DNA of 64,000 bases. It comes from Brachycybe producta. Its lineage: Eukaryota; Arthropoda; Diplopoda; Playtdesmida; Andrognathidae. The notes below the pieces were generated by a model, which saw only the letters and a list, made by a program, of their open reading frames with translations, was not told the origin of the DNA and made no database searches. Shown piece by piece: positions 20,561 through 30,202 of this stretch; within the stretch, counting starts at the first letter, position 1, and every line of letters starts with the position of its first letter. The stretch is taken from contig JAUPFP010000043.1 of NCBI GenBank assembly GCA_036925085.1, positions 818,632-882,631 of the forward strand, written 5' to 3'. Position numbers and translations under genes: made by a program.

Positions 20561-23500
20561 ATGAACAACTTTAAAGGCGTTTTAGAAGAATACAATAATA
20601 TAGCTATTGATTACTTCGATGGAGCTAGTCTAAACTGCAATGCTTATTTTTTATCTCACTGTCATACTGGTAAGAAACTAAAGGAAGGGCGAATGTGGCC
20701 TCTGTGTTGGATGTTATGATAAACTTTAATATGGGCTTCTATAGAAGAGCCACATAAGGCATACTTGTAATAAATTTCGAACTTTTTAATAGTTATTGAG
20801 AGTTAATCATTATAAATATCGCATTCTAACATACAGATCATATGACTGGCCTTTTAGAAGACACGTTTTATAATCGTTTACGTAAAAGGTTTGGTGAATT
20901 TTAATAATTCTAAGCAAAAAATCGACGATTTTCGTAATTTAATAAAATATTTTTCGTTTTAGCTCCGAAGTTAAGGTCTATTGCTCTCAAATAACCAACG
21001 ATCTACTGTCTAATAATTCCTTCGATAATAGGTTTATAAGATTAAGTAACAAATTGGTTCGTTTTTTTTGTTGTTGATTAATTAGCTTTCTTTAAACATG
21101 ATTTTTTGCTCATTAAAGTTGTTTCGATTCAGGTATCGCTTCCGATTAACGATCCGACAACAATTACGGTTAAAAAGTTGGATGAAGACGATGTAGGAAT
21201 TCTTAAGAATTCGTCCAATTTTATAAATGATTCGTTATCGTATTTTGTTTTTCAGTACGAAACCGTAGTCGTGACTTTGCTCTCGGCCGGACACTGCCCA
21301 GGATCTGTCATGTTTCTATTCGAAGGGAATTCTGGAAATGTAATCTACACTGGAGACTTTCGTTTGACCGTCGGTCAGCTCAGAATCATGGAACATCTTC
21401 ATGATGGTGGCGATAGGTTTGAAAACATGTTCAAAAACGATCTTTTGTCAGCAAATTTGATTAAAGAGTTATTTTCTTAATGTTTCTAGTGTGAAGAAGA
21501 TCGATAATCTCTATCTCGATACTACGTTCTGTTTTCCCGACGCTCTGGAGTTTCCTTCGAGAACCGAAAGTCGTGATACATTGTTCGCTTTTCTCGATCC
21601 GTGGTTGGAGGAATCGAACGATACGGCCGTTTACGTCAACGGTAACTCGCAGTTCGGATACGAACACGTGTTTGTAGAGTTAGCTAAACGATACAAGATG
21701 AAGGTTCTTGTTTTTGTTTTTGTTTTTTTTTTTTTGATATTTTGTTTTGCTTTAACGGTCAACTGATTGTGTCTTTTTTTTTATTTCGAAAGGTTCATGT
21801 TTGCAACGGGAAACTGTGGAAATATAAAAACATTCCAGAAATTATGGAATCTATAACGAAGGATCCGGAAGAAACGAGACTTCATGCTTGTTACTATAAA
21901 GTAAATATCTCTTTTGGATGTTAATTGCGCTTGGAATTACTTCTAAGAGTATCAGAACTTCGAGTCACTTCTGAAAGTAGCTGAACGTGGAGTTACTTAC
22001 AAAAGTAGCTGAATTTAGAGTAATTGATAATAACTGTATCGGGAGTTACTTTTTAAAGTGACCGAATTTGGAGTTACTTTTGAAAGAAACTGCACTTGGA
22101 GTTACTTCTGAAAGTAGTAAAATATGGAGTTACTTCTGAAAGTAGTAGAATATGGAGTTATTTACAAAAGTAGCTGAATTAAGAGTAATTGAAAGTAACT
22201 GAATTTTGGGTTACTTTTGAAATGAACTGGATTGGAGTTACTTCTGAAAGTAACTTGAACGTGGCGTTACTTTTGAAATGAACTGAACTTGAAATTTTTT
22301 CTGGAAGTCACTGAACTTGCATTCACATCTGAAAGTAACTTAAATGATGTTACTTCTGAAAGAAGCTGAATTTGGACTTACTTTCAAAAGTAACTTGAAC
22401 CTGAAGTTACTTCTGAAAGTTACGTTCAAAAGGTGCTGAGTTGTTGTAACTTTTGAAAGTAGCTAAATTAAAAGTAACTGAATTTGGAGTTACTTTCAAA
22501 AGTAACTGAACTTGAAGCTCTCTTCGAAAACAAGGGGAACTTATGCAAAGTAATTGAACTTTGAGTTACTTGAATTTAGTTTTGATTGATCTGTTATTTC
22601 TCGTTCGATTTTATTGTTCTTCTTGACAGGAAGGCTACACAGTTTTTAACGGAAAAAACGGAGTGCTTCCTTGCGAGCGAAACCTTCCTAACCACAGGCA
22701 ACGTGAAATCCGTTATGTTAACTTATCCACGATGTGGTTTAATTATCGAGCGTCTAACATAACGTCGCACGAATGTTCCGAAAACTGGATCCGCATTTTA
22801 TACTCGATGCATTCTTCTTATCGAGAAATTTTGGAACTCGTTCGTTATCTCAATCCTCGCAATCTGAGGCCGCTTGTCGTTCCCGCTGAAACGACGCTCG
22901 AAATTCTTCTTAATCAATTGAAGAGTTGTCGCACGGTCGAGGAATTGAAAGTGTCTTTTCAAAAAAATGTCTCCTCTCTAGAATCCGAGACTTACTTCGG
23001 CACTTTGAATAACGTTTTAAAGAAATCGCGTAAGTTTCATAATTAAAAATTTAAACCACACTTTTAATTTGCGTTTGGATCTTTTTGTTTTGCGTTTTTA
23101 GAGAGTGCTCCTATGGACGAACAGCTTAGTTTTGGAGAAAATGTATCTTTAACTTCCGAGAAGGGCGCCGAAACCACTGAAGATGTCGAAATGTCGACTG
23201 GTCACGAGGAAACCGGCGAATCGAGTGAAATCGATGCCAAAGATGATGACGATGCTTCTTGTCCGAAATGGTCTTTCTACTATCTCCAATTAAATTCAAT
23301 AAAACAGTTGAAAGATCTTCTGAAAGGAAAAAAGAGGATAAGGTGAAAGCTTTAAGTAAAAACGTTGATTTTTCAAAATATGAAAGTAAAAATCGATGCG
23401 ATTCGATTGAAAGCTCTAGTGATTCGCAAGAGTTTTCTAATTCTTGTAAAGATGATGCGGAGATGACGAGCTCATATGAGGATAATCAAAGTGACAATCC

Positions 23501-24527
23501 TCGGAATATGGGGGCCGAAATTGAGGGTGGTTCAGTTAAGAACAAATGCAATTCTTTAAACGATTCTCAGCAAACCAATGAAACTGAAAGTCAGAATGGT
23601 TCACTTAAGGAAAGTTGTGGTACAGATGGGACTTCAAAGTCTATTGGCTTTGAAGTGGTGGACGGCAATTCTCTGCAATCCACAAAAAACAAGACTGAAT
23701 CCAGTTCGGTGAAAAGCAAATGCACTTCGGAAGGAAAAATCGAGTCTTGCGAAGATGCCGACATCACAGATTCGCAGCAGTCCGATGAACCGGATGTGGA
23801 GAATGTTTCAGTTGAGGATGAACACAGTTCACAAGAAACCTTGGAGTCTAATGAAGATAACCATATCGTAGATCTCCGGAAAACTGAAGAAGCTGAAAAG
23901 GAAAATAGTTCGAAGGATGATGATTACACTTCGGACGAACCTTTGGCGTCTAGTGGAGATGCGGTGGTTGTCAGTTCATCGCAATATAAAGAAACCAATA
24001 CTATGAGCAAGTCTGTTGGAAGCAAACGCCCTTCAGATGGAACTCTGGAGTCAAGCGAAGAAGCCAAAAAGACGAGCAATGATAATGAGTCTAATGAGAA
24101 TGAAACTGTTTCTGACGATAGTTCTATCGAGAATACTTTTAACTTTAGCAAAAAATCACATATGAGCACTAAAATTAATGTTAAAACTTCTAAAGCGAAT
24201 TCAACAAATACAGTGTTAAGGCTTTTTGAAAAATATTTCAGCCATTTTGGTGGTGATGACGATGACAAAGTTTCAAAGACGGTGCCGAATATACCGTCGA
24301 GAGATGAGGATTCGAACAGCAAAGCATCTAAAAGAAACGAACCATGTTCGGAGACGATCGATGACAGCGAAGAGACAGAATATTACAGCACTGATGATGA
24401 AATCGAGTTCATTAATATGGTCAAGTCTAGAAAAACGAAGCTTAGTATGAAATCACCCGTGAAAGACAAGATTCAAAAACTCGTTGATCTAACGAAAGAC
24501 AGTAGCGAAGAAGTAGACTTTGAATAA
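20561..24527 (+). CDS. DCLRE1C: Artemis nuclease (NHEJ), last exon frame-broken
   Basis: Eight exons: 20561-20669, 20837-20888, 20963-21045, 21119-21416, 21490-21703, 21793-21900, 22630-23029, 23102-24527. Metallo-beta-lactamase/beta-CASP nuclease that opens hairpins and trims ends in non-homologous end joining with DNA-PKcs. The HxHxDH motif falls at His33/His35/Asp37/His38 as in vertebrate Artemis; GHCPGS gives His140 and TGDFR Asp161; LDTTF and the beta-CASP region follow through exon 7. The last exon is a long acidic Ser/Asn/Glu-rich tail, poorly conserved as in other Artemis proteins. Summed exons are one base short of a multiple of three. The frame entering exon 8 stops at 23344, and the frame running to 24527 is offset by one base. 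With one base restored the protein would be about 896 aa. Intron 6 is filled with a satellite. Confidence 0.88.
21926..22580 (+). repeat. diverged minisatellite, unit about 27 bp, in DCLRE1C intron 6
   Basis: About 20 imperfect units of the type GGAGTTACTTCTGAAAGTAG followed by CTGAA(T/C)T fill almost the whole intron. They include some reversed words (AAAGTAACTGAA). Copies vary in length and sequence, so the array is old. Confidence 0.85.
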
Positions 24528-24829
24528 TATACAAACCCGAGAAATCGATGAACGTGATTAATTTGAATGAATTTTATATATTTTTTATGAAACTGTTAAG
24601 ACGAATAATTAAATATTTTTATTGTTTTGTTTTTTTAATTACGAGTTCTTACCGAATTTGACTATTCTTTCTTAACGAATATACACGAACCTTGCTCGCG
24701 CAACAATTTACGAAGCAGACGTAATGATAAAACAACATGAAAGCCTGTTAGAAACTGATACAAGTTTTCTAAATTTAAGTAGCTTCACTATTTTCATATT
24801 ACAATATTCAAGTTTTAAGTTCAAGTGTC

Positions 24830-25273
24830 TAAAGCCAATGCTACACGTAGCAACAATTCAGCAACTTAAGAGCAACATAGCTGTGTTGCTCTATTGTTTC
24901 ATTAAAGTTGAAACATCTGTCATAAGAGCTACAAACCCGAATTGTTGCTCACAGATTGAAAGCAACAGAATTTTCAAATAGAACTTGGTTCTATATTTTT
25001 GAGCAACCATTTCAGCCAACAGCCAATAAAAACGGCTTAAATAATCACATGACTATTTCAAATTTTCAACTGGTTTAGAAGAGGAAGACGAAACAAAATG
25101 TTCTACAGTCTTTAGCTCACAACCTCTTTGTTTCATTGGTTAATTGTTGCTTTCATCTAAGTTACATGAACGTTGCAACATGTATCATAGGTGTTGCTTG
25201 CAACAAATAAGAAAATACTGTTGCTACAACTAGTATTGTTGCTTGACTGTTGCTACGTGTAGCATCAGCTTTA
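24830..25273. mobile_element. foldback element with GCTACACGTAGCAACA ends
   Basis: The left end is AAAGCCAATGCTACACGTAG and the right end is the complement of AAAGCTGATGCTACACGTAG. Many internal GTTGCTnnnAGCAAC words add secondary structure. There is no coding capacity. Confidence 0.65.
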
Positions 25274-25415
25274 GGTTTCATTCGAAGGAATGTTAAAATT
25301 TGTCAAAGTTGCTTCTAAAAAAAAGTTATTGGTGTAAAATTTAGGATTGCGTCATTTAGTCAGATAGAAAAGGGGTACTAACAAATGAGGAACTTTTTTT
25401 TCAGAACTCACAAAA

Positions 25416-25642
25416 GTGAAACCTTGGATTGCGAGTGTTTTGCAAGACGAGCAAAGTTTTTTTTAATAAATTTTAACGTGATAAACGAGCGTGGTCTTGC
25501 AATACGAGTAGTACGTATACGCTTTGTCTGTGAGCGTAAGGTGATCACAACTGGTTCAGTTTGGTTCGCTTGGATACACGGGAGCTTTGGATTACAAACA
25601 CATTTCTGGAACGAATTATGCTCGCAACCTAAGGTTTAACTG
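25416..25642. mobile_element. dispersed 230-bp element, copy 1
   Basis: It shares near-identical blocks with 40675-40931 (TTGCAAGAC, ACGAGTAGTACGTATACGCT, AACGAATTATGCTCGC). The ends GTGAAACCTTGGATTGCGAG and the complement of AGTTAAACCTTAGGTTGCGAG-type sequence form short inverted repeats. It is a non-autonomous DNA transposon by form. Confidence 0.65.
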
Positions 25643-26116
25643 TATGTCCATATTTTGGCCTAAACTATTTTATTGTAGTTTCGAAAAAAGTTTTCAGAGC
25701 TGAATGGATAGCTGTAATTTCCCCCCCCCCCCCTAAGTAGAAAAAAAAACAAAGTAAAAGCCACTCCAAATGCAATTTTTTTTTATCTCTTTACATGTAA
25801 AAGGATTCTTTTTTTGCTTTTTCTGAACAAATTGAGTAACTGGACTTCTTGAGTTTTGGAAAAAAAAAGTTCCTCAAATGTTTTCAACAATTTAAACAAA
25901 AGAGTTCTTGAATTATTTTTGTTTTTAGCCCTTTTTATCAGACTAAAACGTTCGATTGTTACGATTCTTACGAAGAGGAAGATATACTACGTTTTGGAGT
26001 AGAAGTTACAAGCAAAAAAAATGAATGAATGAATACATGTTAATAAGTTTTTTTTTTAAATGTTTTAATTAGTATTGACACAAATTGAAGAAAGAAAAAA
26101 ACAGTAATTTACAAAT

Positions 26117-27019
26117 TTATTTGGTTAAAAGCATAGCTTCAGTAAGATCAAAAACGGTGGAACTATTCACAAGTTGGACACAATCAAGCAAATCTTCGTT
26201 CTCTTGCGTTACAATTCGAGATAACGACTCCACGACTTCTACTTCTTTTTGTAGTTCATCACTTTCAATAACCGTCACCTTTACAATTTCATTCAGCAAC
26301 TTGCTAGTCTGCTCAACTACAGTCACTAATTGTTCGTCAGTCGAAAGAGTGATTTTACTATACGGTAGGAGGTTCATGGAAGCGTTCAACGCACTATCGA
26401 GAGCAGCCGACCGCTCGCTCATCTCGGACATCCACTTATCGCTGCCTTTCAGCGACTCCTTTTGCAGTTCAAGTTGATTTAAAGTCTCACATTTGGCTTC
26501 CAGTGTTGCTTCCGTGCTTTCCAGGACTTCCAATGCTTTGAGTTGGTTCCGATTGATCGCCGTGAGTCCGTGCAGTTGGTCATACATCTCTTTCGCCTGT
26601 TTATGATAAGCCTGTTTTGATCGGATATCCATAAAAACAGTATTAATGTACCCGGAATACAACATGTTAGGGTAATCAGATAACTCCAACGAATCCATTC
26701 GAAAAGAACATCCCGGAATATCGGGAGGAGGAGCTGCAGTAACATTCCGTAACGGTGTCGCCGTCGATTTGATCGGACTGCTCGTTAAACATCGTCCCAT
26801 TCCTTTCTCATCATTCTTGTTGATCTTTGTGAAGAATGTTGGTTGATATCCTAGAATAGATGAGACATCGAGATCTGCTGTAGACATCTGAGACGAATTC
26901 GAATTTGGTTGGAACATTGGTGTAGACGCAGTCGTGGTTGTCGGGAATCGAAATCCTTCGCCGCCGCGGTCTTTCGACTGCTTTGTTTCTTTAACGTTTT
27001 TGGTGATTCTTTTCAACAT
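26117..27019 (-). CDS. HAUS8: HAUS augmin-like complex subunit 8 homologue (probable)
   Basis: Single uninterrupted exon of 300 aa, unlike its intron-rich neighbours. The N-terminal 90 residues are basic and Ser/Thr-rich, with no fold visible. From about residue 110 (YPNMLYSGYINTVFMDIRSK) the protein is coiled-coil. A conserved-looking block, ALDSALNASMNLLPYSKI then STDEQL, matches the layout of the vertebrate HAUS8 mid-region (ALDTTRHELPVRSIHL), followed by Leu-rich heptads. HAUS8/Hice1 binds microtubules through its basic N-terminus and anchors the augmin complex that nucleates branched spindle microtubules. Assignment is by remembered family pattern and not by alignment. It is head-to-head with TAMM41 (513 bp apart) and convergent with DCLRE1C. 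A retrocopy origin could explain the missing introns. Confidence 0.6.
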   Translation of the reverse strand: MLKRITKNVKETKQSKDRGGEGFRFPTTTTASTPMFQPNSNSSQMSTADLDVSSILGYQPTFFTKINKNDEKGMGRCLTSSPIKSTATPLRNVTAAPPPDIPGCSFRMDSLELSDYPNMLYSGYINTVFMDIRSKQAYHKQAKEMYDQLHGLTAINRNQLKALEVLESTEATLEAKCETLNQLELQKESLKGSDKWMSEMSERSAALDSALNASMNLLPYSKITLSTDEQLVTVVEQTSKLLNEIVKVTVIESDELQKEVEVVESLSRIVTQENEDLLDCVQLVNSSTVFDLTEAMLLTK

Positions 27020-27532
27020 TATCGCAGAATATACACGTTATCAACGTCAATATACCTTATAAATGAAAAGAAAATAATATTATTAAATCACAATAGAAGA
27101 AAAGTCGCAATGAAGAGCACAAACCAAATTTTGAAACTGTAAATTTGCACAACAATTTGACACATATTAACTTTCGCGGGAAAATAAACGAAATCGTAGT
27201 TTCACAGCTATATATGATTCTGTTTAACCTGACGCCACAGCTTTTTATACTATTTTCATACTTTCATCTATCGGTATCACCGTTGAAAGGGTGAGTGGGC
27301 ATTTTATAATACTTTTTGAATATAATTGAAGCTGCAAGACAAGGCTTACAAAAGACCTAACAAATAGTCGGAAGGATAACCTATTATGGCGCCATTGCTA
27401 TATAAAGGTCAGTTTATGAATAACGCCATGTTGGTATAAACTGTGCTTCAAAACTATGACGTAATGTGTATTTTGTTTTTAGCATTTGACATTTTCCTCA
27501 AGAAAAGTGAAGAATGTCGTCTGCTATAAAAG
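27020..27532. promoter_or_regulatory. divergent promoter region, HAUS8-like / TAMM41
   Basis: 513 bp separate the two start codons. I see no TATA box near either gene and no repeat. AT-rich sequence with a short GC-richer part (27225-27310) is consistent with two TATA-less housekeeping promoters. Confidence 0.4.
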
Positions 27533-28968
27533 ATGGCGGTAGGTTCAATGAAGTCTATTATCATTCAACCAATTTTCACGCGAATTCTATCGTTATTTCC
27601 ACCAGAAATACGTTTTTCTTTTGCGTACGGTTCCGGCGTGTTTCAGCAAGCGAACAGTATTAGTAGCAGTGTAATTATTAGTTTCGTTTTGCTTTCTAAA
27701 GTTGCCTAATACATTTATGTTGTTATTTTCTAGAAAAACATGCTGGACCTCATCCTCGTTGTTGACAATCCACTGGAATTTCATTCCAAGAACTTAAAAC
27801 TAAATAGAAATCATTATTCTACTCTGAGATGGGGTGGTCCATCATTTGTGACCAAGATACAAGAGGAATTCGGAGCAGGAGTTTATTATAATACGCTTAT
27901 TCCATTCGAAGACAGAGTTCTGATTATTTTAATTTTCTTATGAAAAATTGCCACAAATAGACTATTAAAACTGAGTCTGTTTTCGTGTTTTTATGCTCAC
28001 AGCTTATCAAATATGGTGTTGCCAGTACGAATACTGTCATTTCTGACTTGTTAGATTGGGAAAATTTGTATTTAAGTGGTCGTCTTCACAAACCGGTATC
28101 AAATTTGTCTTTTTTAAAGTGAATTTTACTTAGTAATTGGCTGGTTTTTTTTGTCAGGTTCTTGTTTTGAAGCCTCCGAATGAAGACGAAGCATTGGAAT
28201 CAGCTCTAAAGATGAATTTACATAACGCAGTTCATACGACTTTGCTTCTTTTGCCTGAATCCTTCTCAGAACGGGAGTTCTATATGAAAATAGCGGGTCT
28301 TTCATATTTAGGTGATTTTCGAATGTGGGCCGGTGAAGATAAGAACAAAGTATCGAAGATTGTCGACGCACAGGTGGAACAGTTTAGAGAACTTTACTCT
28401 GGAATTGTGTCGGCGGAAGCAAACATTCATCTAAATACCGAAACGAGGAGGATTGAAGTATTGAATTTTGGAAGAAGAAAAAATAAATATATTTAAGGTT
28501 GTAAACCGAGATTTTGTTTCGAATTAGCAAGATTGGAGTTCGGCATCACGGTTACATCATCTGAACTTACTTCCGAAACACTTACAACTTTATCTTTTAA
28601 GAGTTTGTAACAAAGATGGACGAAACCGTGATCTAGAGGATGTTCTTAAGGTTATAGCTAACGACATTGATTGCGAACTAGTCATCGAGGACGGTATTAT
28701 AACGCCATTTGGTATTCGCCAGCGAGTGTGGTTATCAAAAGGGTTTGTCTTTCAGGTGTGGAATCGATCGTTCGTAGGTCGAGTTGGTTTCAAAGCCTAA
28801 AAGGAATTCTAACAGCTGGTAAATTTGTTACTTTATTTTTTTGACACTTAATTTGATTTAATGCAAGTTGTGCTAATTCTTTTTAATGTCATGATTTTAG
28901 GAATAATCAAATCTGTTCGCTATAGTACAGCTAAAGTGACGAAAATGCTAAAAAGTTGGCGTTCTTAG
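27533..28968 (+). CDS. TAMM41: mitochondrial CDP-diacylglycerol synthase TAM41
   Basis: Seven exons: 27533-27670, 27734-27916, 28003-28095, 28158-28457, 28528-28693, 28756-28818, 28901-28968 (336 aa, close to the vertebrate length). It makes CDP-diacylglycerol from phosphatidic acid and CTP at the mitochondrial inner membrane, for cardiolipin synthesis. Family blocks in order: FAYGSG near residue 30, the nucleotidyltransferase acidic residues in [10 protein letters not shown] (Asp51, Asp57), WHSK-like [47 protein letters not shown], and a C-terminal basic [11 protein letters not shown] segment. An ATG at 27513 opens an overlapping 49-codon frame out of phase. The ATG at 27533 has A at -3 and G at +4 and is the family start. 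Confidence 0.93.
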
Positions 28969-29115
28969 CACATTACTTCGAATAGAAATGTATATTGAGA
29001 GGTAAACAAATTTAATAGACAATCTCAATAGGTTTATTTTATTGGATACACATTCTTAAAAAAATATTTAAATGAATACAATAAAAACAAATTATATTTT
29101 ATTCATTGAAGAAGT

Positions 29116-29600
29116 ATATTTTCTCGTAGTTTAATTATGTTGTTTATTTAGGGTAAACATGTGTAGTTTATTAGACTTTAGAACATAAAATAGTAGGTAT
29201 TTTCATGATTTTTTTAATATCTTTTAAAATAAACTTTGTATGGCAGTTTGAAAATAAAGAAGAATCAGATTTCATTTTTCTTTTGTATCAAAAGTGAACA
29301 ATGATGAATGCTATTTTAAAATTGCCAAAAAAAAAGTTCATTTATTAATAAATAGTTTATAAACAGCCGATTTTCGAACTCAGGTTATTCTGTGTTTCCT
29401 AAGTGCAACACTAAGATGAACTTTAAAGTGTGTTAGAAACTAGAATGGTATCTATCAAAATACACTTTTTATAGACCAAAATTATCTGCTTAAAGTTTGA
29501 TCATTTTGAAACTGACATAAAATATTAAAATGCTTAATTTAACAGGATATCAACATGAAAATACAATTGAGTGACTAAACGGCTACCCTTCTAGTATATA
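29116..29600. mobile_element. foldback family A remnant
   Basis: It contains the family word GTTAGAAACTAGAATGGTA on one arm and CTACCCTTCTAGTATATAAG on the other, with the usual ATCTTTTAAAATAAACTTT and ATCAACATGAAAATAC blocks between. Confidence 0.6.
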
Positions 29601-29664
29601 AGTCACTTTCCAGTGCGTTGAATATTTTCTTTATGAGAGAAAATAATTCAACAAACAGCAGACA

Positions 29665-29859
29665 CAGGCAAGTGTGCCCAGCAGTAAAATGTTGTTGGCT
29701 CCGCCCTTTTATGAGCGTCAGTCCAAATTTCAATAAATTAGAAATTGAAAAGGGCAGGGCATGCGACATCAGACTAAGTAACAAACCAATTAGAAATTGA
29801 TGACACTCATACAAGGGCGGGGCCAACACAATTTTACTGCTGGGCATACTTGCCTGTAT
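29665..29859. mobile_element. 195-bp hAT-like miniature element with 8-bp target duplication
   Basis: Ends of about 57 bp are near-perfect inverted repeats starting CAGGCAAGTGTGCCCAGCAG. The 8-bp repeat AGCAGACA is at 29657-29664 and 29860-29867; the right copy is 3 bases (TAT) past the repeat end. It is the same family as 12843-13494. Confidence 0.8.
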
Positions 29860-30202
29860 AGCAGACAACATTGGTGACGTCATCAATTAGTGTAGGTTTA
29901 ATATTTAAAAGAATGCTAGATGGCGCCAGCATCGCGGCTGTTTTGATTATGCAAATTAGTAAGCAAAAAAAAAAATTGATCGATTTCGTTGTATGAAATC
30001 TAACTAAAAAGTGTGGCATTTGTGTAATTATATAGAGGATCTTTATTCGGCATTGATCAGTGCTTTATTGTCGGACAAATGTCTTCCTGTGACCTTAATA
30101 CATTGGTTTCATTGTGAAATATGTTTTTAATTCAGTTTTAAAGTGAATTAAAGTGTGATTTTTGACTACGTGGTTATCGCAACGACGTTCAATTCAGTTG
30201 TT

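Larger units (their letters stand above)
24528..26116. other. spacer between DCLRE1C and HAUS8-like gene
   Basis: No gene is supported. It contains a foldback element (24830-25273), a dispersed repeat shared with 40675-40931 (25416-25642), a 13-base C run at 25721-25733 and poly-A/T tracts. The convergent genes' 3' UTRs lie at both ends. Confidence 0.55.
28969..30202. other. spacer between TAMM41 and MON2
   Basis: No gene is supported. It carries a TAGAAACTAGAA-family foldback remnant (29116-29600) and a hAT-like element with target duplication (29665-29859). The last 200 bp are the probable MON2 promoter and 5' UTR, without a TATA box I can support. Confidence 0.55.

Noticed and set aside
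21926-22580. CRISPR-like array
   Set aside because: Units are imperfect and contiguous without unique spacers, and the host is eukaryotic; it is an intronic minisatellite.
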